Of a stretch of DNA of 27,275 nt, positions 22,049 through 27,275 are shown piece by piece; positions within the stretch are counted from its first letter, which is position 1; each line of letters starts with the position of its first letter. The DNA comes from Pseudomonadota bacterium. GTDB taxonomy: Bacteria; Pseudomonadota; Alphaproteobacteria; Azospirillales; Azospirillaceae. The DNA lies in the NCBI GenBank assembly GCA_023412175.1, contig JAEYOB010000183.1, forward strand, positions 1 to 27,275, in the 5' to 3' direction. A model generated the notes under the pieces. It worked only from the letters and a program-made list of their open reading frames with translations. It ran no database searches and was not told the origin of the DNA. A program made the position numbers and the translations under genes.

Positions 22049-22510
22049 GTGAATGCAGAGCGTGCGCGGCGGGCGCCGGTAACGATGCTGGACGCGGAGC
22101 GGCAGGCGGCGAACTTCCAGAGGGTCCGGGAGGCCCACCAGACCGAGGTGGCCGAGGACTACGTTGAACTCATCGCCGATCTGATCGACACGACCGGCGA
22201 GGCGCGGACAGCCGACGTTGCCCGGCGCCTCGGCGTCGCCCACCCCACGGTGGTCAAGACAATCGCCCGTCTGCAACGGGACGGCTTGGTCAAGACGCAA
22301 CCCTACCGCTCTATCTTCCTGACCGAGGCGGGGCGCGCGGTGGCCGAACGGTCCCGCCAGCGCCATGCCATCGTCGTCGGCTTCCTGAAAGCGATCGGGG
22401 TGAGCGACGAGACAGCGGAGCGTGACGCCGAAGGCGTCGAGCATCATGTGAGCGACGAAACCCTGGCCGCCTTCGAACGAATGATTGGGGCGAAGCTGGA
22501 GCCATCGTAA
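22049..22510 (+). CDS. mntR: MntR, DtxR-family manganese-responsive regulator
   Basis: The product is 153 residues: winged helix-turn-helix (about 38-85, TADVARRLGVAHPTVVKTIARL) and a dimerisation/metal domain with RHAIVVGFL and the family signature RDAEGVEHHVS (125-135), which supplies Glu/His metal ligands. Proteobacterial MntR senses Mn(II) and represses uptake genes when manganese is adequate. The start is GTG 22049 with GGGAGGGG just upstream; an in-frame ATG at 22085 would remove non-conserved residues. It is divergent from the multicopper oxidase/ZIP operon with a palindrome between. A CATAAT -10-like element lies at 22019-22024. Confidence 0.9.
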   Translation: MNAERARRAPVTMLDAERQAANFQRVREAHQTEVAEDYVELIADLIDTTGEARTADVARRLGVAHPTVVKTIARLQRDGLVKTQPYRSIFLTEAGRAVAERSRQRHAIVVGFLKAIGVSDETAERDAEGVEHHVSDETLAAFERMIGAKLEPS

Positions 22511-23041
22511 ACATCGCGCAGGGCACCTCCAGGACCCAGATCACGTTGGTGAGGAACTCATTCTGGAGGTTGTCCGTCAAACGGTCCTCTGATGGTCACA
22601 GGTGGACGTGTCCGCCAACCAGCGCTGCAATGGCAATCCGGACAAATTGATTGTTGGACGAGTTGACGGACAGGCCGAAGCCAGGCTGTTCGGCGATAGA
22701 CATGTTTCTTATGGGTGGGGCTCTATGACACCGGTTTTCGGCGAGGGTTCCCATCACATCACGTCCCTCCGTAGAGGCGCCGCAAGGTCAGACGAGCGGA
22801 CAGGGGACTATGGTAACCTACTTGCCGGTAGCAGCTATCAGGCTCAGCACAGGCGAGCTCCGAGTCGCCGCTCGTTTGGCTGTTTGGCGAACTCAACGGT
22901 CATCTGTCTGCACGGATTCCATGCTCGGTATCAAAGATTCCGGCGCGGCCCACACCCACAGGGTGGGGGATGCAAAGCGGGGCTTGACGAAATGCATCCG
23001 AATGCGGATGTTTTCCATCGTCGCAAACAGAGGAGGGCGTC
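22511..23041. other. 531-bp stretch with no supported gene
   Basis: Open frames here read as low-complexity basic nonsense without ribosome sites, and base composition is less GC-rich than in the neighbouring genes. No tRNA-like cloverleaf was seen. Hairpins cluster at the right end, including CACCC-ACA-GGGTG near 22950-22970 and the palindrome at 22995-23010. It may be a decayed gene or insertion scar, or a long leader of the small-ORF/marR/chrA unit. Confidence 0.5.
22984..23012 (+). promoter_or_regulatory. Candidate promoter with palindrome in its spacer
   Basis: TTGACG (22984-22989) and GATGTT (23007-23012) are 17 bp apart. The perfect dyad CATCCG-AATG-CGGATG (22995-23010) fills most of the spacer and is followed by TTTT. 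As DNA it could be an operator for the downstream MarR protein; as RNA it is a short hairpin with a weak U-run. The -10 match is poor. Confidence 0.35.
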
Positions 23042-23239
23042 ATGCCCAGTCTATGGAGTCAGTTGTTGGAGAGATGGCTCGAGCCCAGTCCCCCGGCCGG
23101 AACCGAGCACCTGTGCGAGCGCATGCGGCGTGACATCGGCCTGATCGATGGCGAGGCGTGTGCGGTTCCGGCCGAATCCATCCCGTACCGGAACTTTTCG
23201 GAAGCTCGGATTTTTTGCAGCTTGCCAGCCTATCGCTGA
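23042..23239 (+). CDS. Small hypothetical protein, weakly DUF1127-like
   Basis: The product is 65 residues, starting MPSLWSQLLERWLEP. A strong AGGAGGG lies just upstream of ATG 23042, which is the best reason to believe it is expressed. The internal string LCERMRRDIGLIDGEA resembles the 'LRDIGL' core of DUF1127 proteins, small basic proteins of alpha-proteobacteria, but the rest does not, so the match is tentative. It is the first of three small frames before marR-chrA. Confidence 0.45.
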   Translation: MPSLWSQLLERWLEPSPPAGTEHLCERMRRDIGLIDGEACAVPAESIPYRNFSEARIFCSLPAYR

Positions 23240-23294
23240 CCGGCAATCCTGTCGGCGCGTGGCGACACGCATTCCCCAACCCATGGAGAAGACG

Positions 23295-23450
23295 ATGAAA
23301 CTCGTAACCCCCGTCAACCCGATTACCCGAGCTCGAACCATGCATCGAGATTCCCATTGGCTTCACGCCGGCCTGCGCAGCGAATTCCGGATAACGAGAG
23401 GGTGTCATGACTGTTTTTCTGGCTTTGGGTGGTCATCGGGTCTTTGCTGA
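23295..23450 (+). CDS. Small hypothetical protein
   Basis: The product is 51 residues, MKLVTPVNPITRARTMHRDS and onward, with GGAG at 23284-23287 before the ATG. It overlaps the next small frame by 44 bp, so at most one of these may be translated efficiently. No family recognised. Two cysteines near the end (GCHDC) are the only notable feature. Confidence 0.3.
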   Translation: MKLVTPVNPITRARTMHRDSHWLHAGLRSEFRITRGCHDCFSGFGWSSGLC

Positions 23451-23622
23451 ACACGCCCTCTGGGCCTCACCGGGTGCTTTCGACATCCGGCGGGAAAACG
23501 GGGAACTCGTGGTATGGCTTGGACGCCTGCACTTGATCTACACGCCGGCACGATGGTCGCCGCCGCCGACATTCCGGCGCAAACGGGGAGGGTCCGCTGA
23601 TGCCGACCCGCACCCGTCCTGA
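23407..23622 (+). CDS. Small hypothetical protein upstream of marR
   Basis: The product is 71 residues. The N-terminal half (MTVFLALGGHRVFAEHALW and DIRRENGELVVWLGRLHLIY) has protein-like hydrophobic patterning, while the C-terminal ~20 residues are basic and lie over the marR ribosome site. GAGAGGG precedes the ATG. The end overlaps the marR start by 23 bp, which would allow coupling. Unrecognised. Confidence 0.4.
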   Translation: MTVFLALGGHRVFAEHALWASPGAFDIRRENGELVVWLGRLHLIYTPARWSPPPTFRRKRGGSADADPHPS

Positions 23623-23983
23623 CGAGATTGCGACCGTCACGCGCGTGCTCGAGGCGTTCCGCACGCTCGACCCCGACCTGCCGATCCAGTACGCGCTGTC
23701 GTTCATGACGATCGCGCAGAACGAGGGCATCTCCATCGGCGAACTGGCGGAACGCCTGGGCATTGCCCAGTCGTCCGCCTCGCGCAACGTGGCGGCGCTC
23801 AGCCGCTGGCATTCCTTCGGCAAGGCCGGCCTCGATCTGGTGAGCGCGCAGGAGGATCCGCGCGAACGCCGCCGCAAGGTCGTGGCGCTGACCGATAAGG
23901 GCCGCGCGTTCCTCGACGAGCTGCGCGGCATCGTCAATCCGGCCAACCCCAAGGCCGAGCTGCACCGTATCCGGAGCGCATGA
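23600..23983 (+). CDS. MarR-like winged-helix regulator
   Basis: The product is 127 residues. The helix-turn-helix (ISIGELAERLGIAQSSASRN, about 45-64) and wing (about 75-98, ending RRRKVVALTDKGRAFLDEL) are typical of MarR proteins, which sit as dimers on palindromes and release on binding a ligand or oxidant. GGAGGG precedes ATG 23600. The stop overlaps the chrA start (ATGA), so the two are translated together. The regulator is probably local to chrA, with chromate or an oxidative signal as possible effector; this is inferred from position. Confidence 0.8.
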   Translation: MPTRTRPDEIATVTRVLEAFRTLDPDLPIQYALSFMTIAQNEGISIGELAERLGIAQSSASRNVAALSRWHSFGKAGLDLVSAQEDPRERRRKVVALTDKGRAFLDELRGIVNPANPKAELHRIRSA

Positions 23984-25314
23984 CCGGCGGGCCACCGCGG
24001 GTCACCTTCCGCGAGGCGTTGCGGGTGTGGACGCGCATCGGCCTGCTCAGCTTCGGCGGGCCGGCCGGTCAGATCGCCACCATGCACCGCATCCTCGTCG
24101 AGGAGAAACGCTGGATCGGCGAGGCGCGCTTCCTGCACGCGCTCAACTTCTGCATGCTGCTGCCGGGGCCGGAGGCGATGCAGCTCGCCACCTACGTCGG
24201 CTGGCTGCTGCACGGGACCAGGGGCGGCATTGCCGCCGGGCTGCTGTTCGTGCTGCCGGGCTTCTTCGTCATCGTGGCGCTCAGCACGCTGTACGCGCTG
24301 GGGCGCGATCTGGCGCTGGTCGCCACGCTGTTCTACGGGCTGAAGGCCGCGGTCTTCGCCGTGGTGGTCGAGGCGCTGCTGCGCATCGGCAAACGCGCCT
24401 TGAAGGGGCGCCTGCACCTGTTGCTGGCGGCGTCGGCATTCGTGGCGATCTTCGCGCTGGGCACGCCGTTTCCGCTGATCGTGCTGGCGGCGGGGATCGT
24501 CGGGCTGGCGGGCGCGCGGCTGCGGCCGGACCTGTTCGCGCCCGGACCGCGCAACGGGGCGGAAGCCGACGACAGCCTCGCGGTGGGCACCATGGCGCCC
24601 GGCGAATCGCGCGGGCTGGGGCGGTCGCTGCGCGTGGTGGCGGTGTGGGGCGCCCTGTGGGCGGCGCCGGTGCTGGCGCTGGCCGCGCTGTTCGGGGCGG
24701 ACAGCATCTACCCGGATCTTGGCTTGGTGTTCAGCCAGGCGGCGGTGGTGACGTTCGGCGGCGCCTACGCGGTGCTCGCCTACATGGCGCAGGCGGCGGT
24801 GGAGACGCTGGGCTGGCTGCAGCCGGGCGAGATGGTGGACGGTCTGGCGCTTGCCGAGACGACGCCGGGGCCGCTGATCCTGGTGCTCACCTTCGTCGGT
24901 TATCTGGCGGCGTTCCGCGATCCGGGCGGCGTGTCGCCGCTGATGGGCGGCTTCCTCGGTGCCGGGCTGACCACCTGGGTCACCTTCGTGCCGTGCTTCC
25001 TGTGGATCTTCCTGGGCGCGCCGTACATCGAGGCGCTGCGCCACAGCCGCGCGCTGGCCGGCGCGCTGTCGGCGATCACCGCCGCGGTGGTCGGGGTGAT
25101 TCTCAACCTGACCGTCTGGTTCGGTCTGCACGTCGTGTTCGGCGAGGTCGGCGAACGGGCCGGCGTGCCCTGGCCGGTGTGGGGCAGCGTCGATTGGATG
25201 GCGCTGGCGATGTCCGCGGTGGCGATGGTCGCGGTGCTGCGCTTCCGCGTCGGCATCCTGTGGACGCTGGCGGGGTGCGCGCTGGCGGCGGTCGTGGTGC
25301 GGATGGTGCCGTAG
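23980..25314 (+). CDS. chrA: Long-chain (two-domain) chromate transporter ChrA
   Basis: The product is a 444-residue inner-membrane protein made of two homologous halves. The first has SFGGPAGQIATMHR (24-37) and LLPGPEAMQLATYVGW; the second has TFGGAYAVLAYM and ETTPGPLILVLTFVGY, the paired CHR signatures. A polar linker (about 185-210) joins them. ChrA of this long-chain type exports chromate, using the proton gradient in studied examples. ATG 23980 overlaps the marR stop by 4 nt. No chrB regulator is present; the MarR protein takes that position. It is the last gene before the housekeeping block on the opposite strand. Confidence 0.92.
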   Translation: MTGGPPRVTFREALRVWTRIGLLSFGGPAGQIATMHRILVEEKRWIGEARFLHALNFCMLLPGPEAMQLATYVGWLLHGTRGGIAAGLLFVLPGFFVIVALSTLYALGRDLALVATLFYGLKAAVFAVVVEALLRIGKRALKGRLHLLLAASAFVAIFALGTPFPLIVLAAGIVGLAGARLRPDLFAPGPRNGAEADDSLAVGTMAPGESRGLGRSLRVVAVWGALWAAPVLALAALFGADSIYPDLGLVFSQAAVVTFGGAYAVLAYMAQAAVETLGWLQPGEMVDGLALAETTPGPLILVLTFVGYLAAFRDPGGVSPLMGGFLGAGLTTWVTFVPCFLWIFLGAPYIEALRHSRALAGALSAITAAVVGVILNLTVWFGLHVVFGEVGERAGVPWPVWGSVDWMALAMSAVAMVAVLRFRVGILWTLAGCALAAVVVRMVP

Positions 25315-25315
25315 G

Positions 25316-25921
25316 TTACGGCAGGCCGCGCCGCACCACGTCCAGCAGCGCCCTCACGCCGGTCTCCAGCCGGTCGAACTCCAGCCCGCCGGCGCGGTCG
25401 GTGCAGTGCTCGGGCAGAGGCGGGACGTGGATGAAGGCCACGGGAACGTTGAGGGCGCGCGTCTCGATGGCATGCCGCGCCCGGAAATACAGGTGATTGC
25501 AGACGTAACCGCCGGCGTGGTCGCTCGTGGACACCGGCACGCCGGCTTCGGCCAGCGCCTGCACCAGCAGCGGCACCGGCAGCCCGCAGCCGTAGGAGGG
25601 TGGGGCTCCTTCGACGATCACCGCGCCGTTGCGCACGGTGCCGGCGTTGTCGGCCTGCTCGGTCTCGTCGCGGTTCCAGGCGACGCGCTCGACCAGCACC
25701 ACGTCGGTCTTGTAGGCTAGGCCGAAGCACAGCGCTGCGGCGGGTCGGTGCGCGTCCAGCAGCGCCTCGAAGGCGTCGCCGGACGTGCCGTACTCCACCG
25801 GCAGCGTCGCCGTGACCACCCCCTCCATCCCGGCCAGCCGCTCCATCAGCAGCATGGTCGGATTGACCGCGTTGCTGCCGAAGGGCTGGAAGCCGGTGAG
25901 GAGGATGGGGGCGGTCATCAT
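25316..25921 (-). CDS. pcp: Pyroglutamyl-peptidase I
   Basis: The product is a 201-residue cytosolic cysteine peptidase of family C15 that removes N-terminal pyroglutamate from peptides. Landmarks are LLTGFQPFG and NPT (near 8-22), VLVERVAWN with E78, [14 protein letters not shown] with nucleophile C141, and [11 protein letters not shown] with H165. The Cys-His distance of 24 equals that of characterised enzymes. Two ATG codons stand side by side; the first (25921) overlaps the trpS stop (ATGA), so it is coupled to trpS. The 3' end is only 1 bp from the convergent chrA. Confidence 0.93.
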   Translation of the reverse strand: MMTAPILLTGFQPFGSNAVNPTMLLMERLAGMEGVVTATLPVEYGTSGDAFEALLDAHRPAAALCFGLAYKTDVVLVERVAWNRDETEQADNAGTVRNGAVIVEGAPPSYGCGLPVPLLVQALAEAGVPVSTSDHAGGYVCNHLYFRARHAIETRALNVPVAFIHVPPLPEHCTDRAGGLEFDRLETGVRALLDVVRRGLP

Positions 25922-26916
25922 GGACGCAGCAGGCCGATGATGTCCTTCACCTCGGCCAAGTGATTGGCGGCGATGGCCTCGGCGCGCTCGCCGCCCTTGC
26001 GCAGCAGGCGGTCGATCTTCGCCTTGTCGGCCAGCAGCTCGTTCATCCGCTTGGTGATCGGCGCCAGATGCGCCACCGCGGCGTCGAGCAGCGAAGTCTT
26101 GAACTGCGAGAACTGCGCGCCGGCGAAGCGCTGGATCGCCTGCTCGCGCGTCTCGCCGGACAGGGCGGCGTAGATGGTCACGAGATTGTCGGCCTCCGGG
26201 CGCTTCTCCAGATCCTCCAGGTTGTCCGGCAGCGGCTCGGGATCGGTCTTCGCCTTGCGGATCTTCTGGGCGATGGCGTCGGCGTCGTCCGTCATGTTGA
26301 TGCGGCTGTACTCGGACTCGTCCGACTTGCTCATCTTCTTGGTGCCGTCGCGCAGCGACATGACGCGCGTCGCCTCACCGAGGATCTGAGGCTCGGGCAG
26401 CGGGAAGTACTCGACGTCGTAGCGCCGGTTGAAGGCGCCGGCAATGTCGCGGGCCAGCTCCAGGTGCTGCTTCTGATCCTCGCCGACCGGCACATGGGTC
26501 GCCTTGTACAGCAGGATGTCGGCGGCCATCAGCACCGGGTAGGCGTACAGGCCGAGGTTGGCCATGTCGCGCTGCTTGCCGGCCTTCTCCTTGAACTGCG
26601 TCATGCGGTTCAGCCAGCCCAGCGGCGTGTGGCAGGACAGGATCCACGACAGTTCGGAATGCCCGGCCACGAAGGACTGGTTGAAGAGGATGTTCTTTTC
26701 CGGATCGATGCCGGCCGCGATGTAGGCGGCGGTGACCTCGCGGATGTTGTTGCGGAGCACGTCCGGCTCCTGGTCGATCGTCAGCGCGTGCAGGTCGACG
26801 ACGCAGAAGATGCACTCGTACTCGTTCTGCAGCCCCACCCAATTGCGCAGCGCGCCCAGATAGTTGCCGAGGTGCAATTGGCGGGTCGGCTGCATGCCGG
26901 AGAAGATGCGGTTCAC
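25918..26916 (-). CDS. trpS: Tryptophanyl-tRNA synthetase
   Basis: The product is a 332-residue class Ic synthetase that charges tRNA-Trp. The HIGH-equivalent motif is QLHLGN (13-18), the KMSKS motif is complete (194-198), and the [21 protein letters not shown] and [14 protein letters not shown] segments line the active site. Length is normal for the family. ATG 26916 begins [11 protein letters not shown], the usual N-terminus. It lies between murJ (upstream on the same strand, 160-bp gap) and pcp (4-nt overlap). The murJ-trpS order is a chromosomal arrangement of Rhodospirillales-type genomes and marks this end as core genome. Confidence 0.97.
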   Translation of the reverse strand: MNRIFSGMQPTRQLHLGNYLGALRNWVGLQNEYECIFCVVDLHALTIDQEPDVLRNNIREVTAAYIAAGIDPEKNILFNQSFVAGHSELSWILSCHTPLGWLNRMTQFKEKAGKQRDMANLGLYAYPVLMAADILLYKATHVPVGEDQKQHLELARDIAGAFNRRYDVEYFPLPEPQILGEATRVMSLRDGTKKMSKSDESEYSRINMTDDADAIAQKIRKAKTDPEPLPDNLEDLEKRPEADNLVTIYAALSGETREQAIQRFAGAQFSQFKTSLLDAAVAHLAPITKRMNELLADKAKIDRLLRKGGERAEAIAANHLAEVKDIIGLLRP

Positions 26917-27076
26917 GGGGTGCCCCTTCGCTGCGCTTCAGACGTGTGGGAGGCGGGTTTTATGGGACGGCCGGGCGCGCGGGTCAAGCCGTGCGCGGCT
27001 GAGCCCAGTGCGAACCTGGACAGATCTTCGGACAGATCGGGCTCGGCCATCACCGCGTATGTGGCCCGCCGCATCG

Positions 27077-27275
27077 TCATGCTGCCGCCCGTTTTCCCGC
27101 CAGTGCCTTCAGGTCGGCGAGGTCGGTGCCGCCCAGCAAGTGTGCCAGCGCGAAGAACAGCCCGCCGCCGCCGGCCACCAGCAGCGCCAGCGCGCCGAAG
27201 CGGACCGCCGTTGCGCCCGCCTCCAGGAACGGCGCCAGACCCGTCATGCCGGCCGCCAGCCCGGCACCCATGCCC
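27077..27275 (-). CDS. murJ: Lipid II flippase MurJ, C-terminal fragment
   Basis: About 65 C-terminal residues are present and the frame is open to the right edge. The pattern RFGALALLVAGGGGLFFALAHLL followed by GGTDLADLKALAGKR is the last membrane helix and basic tail of MurJ/MviN, which flips lipid II for peptidoglycan synthesis; it is split here to note the helix and tail separately. An internal ATG at 27271 is not the true start. The identification leans on the short tail and on the position immediately upstream of trpS. Confidence 0.65.
   Translation of the reverse strand, partial: GMGAGLAAGMTGLAPFLEAGATAVRFGALALLVAGGGGLFFALAHLLGGTDLADLKALAGKRAAA

Noticed and set aside
22511..23041. Manganese riboswitch in the gap after mntR
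   Set aside because: Hairpins are present, but the conserved loop sequences of the yybP-ykoY class were not recognised, and the downstream genes are not Mn-related.
22602..23144. A 180-codon plus-strand frame after mntR
   Set aside because: Composition is basic and cysteine-rich without domain patterning, there is no ribosome site, and it runs through hairpins and the start of the better-supported 65-codon frame.
1..27275. CRISPR arrays, tRNA or rRNA genes, prophage or toxin-antitoxin loci
   Set aside because: No spaced repeats, cloverleaf sequences, rRNA-like segments or recognisable phage or toxin genes were seen on either strand.

Overview
The window is high-GC, densely coded DNA with alpha-proteobacterial gene content. 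The right edge carries a housekeeping block (murJ 3' end, trpS, pcp) of the kind found in Azospirillum and other Rhodospirillales. The genus is inferred from gene content and protein style, not proven. To the left of that block lies a patchwork of accessory modules with insertion-sequence and recombinase remnants at several joints.

Layout. (1) 1-127: end of an IS3-family insertion sequence with the start of its orfA. (2) 231-956: an FkbM-like methyltransferase. (3) 1109-9669: a TetR regulator divergent from a catabolic operon. The operon encodes a polyamine-type ABC importer (ATPase, binding protein, two permeases), a CaiC-like acyl-CoA ligase, a crotonase-fold hydratase and an AcuI/YhdH-type acryloyl-CoA reductase. 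The inferred job is to import a small, probably cationic compound, activate an acid with CoA, then hydrate or reduce the enoyl-CoA. (4) 9731-10244: a dead serine-resolvase remnant that has recombined into the 3' end of pbrR. (5) 10197-15221: a lead-resistance type unit (pbrR divergent from pbrA, an lspA-like pbrC and an isoprenylcysteine-methyltransferase-like gene) continued by the copper-delivery genes pcuAC and sco, then a frameshifted DsbA remnant. (6) 15497-17456: nosD-nosL on the minus strand without nosZ, nosF or nosY. (7) 17600-19446: an exported protein with six cysteines followed by a DsbB/DsbA pair. A near-perfect FNR/NnrR-type dyad lies between modules 6 and 7. (8) 19597-22510: a two-domain multicopper oxidase translationally coupled to a ZIP transporter with an added extracytoplasmic domain, divergent from mntR, with a palindrome resembling an MntR operator between them. 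(9) 23042-25314: three very small ORFs, a MarR regulator and the chromate transporter chrA. (10) 25316-27275: pcp, trpS and the 3' end of murJ.

The centre of the window (about 10-25 kb) reads as a metal and thiol-redox island for Pb/Cd/Zn efflux, Cu delivery, disulfide formation, Mn/Fe/Zn uptake and chromate. The items most deserving follow-up are the MntR-MCO-ZIP module, the orphan nosD-nosL pair (its NosL lacks the usual Cys-Gly-Met), the FNR-type site beside a cysteine-rich exported protein with its own DsbBA pair, the Asp-to-Ala change in the PbrA hinge motif, and the pbrR/resolvase chimera. All calls come from reading the sequence. No database search or structure prediction was run.
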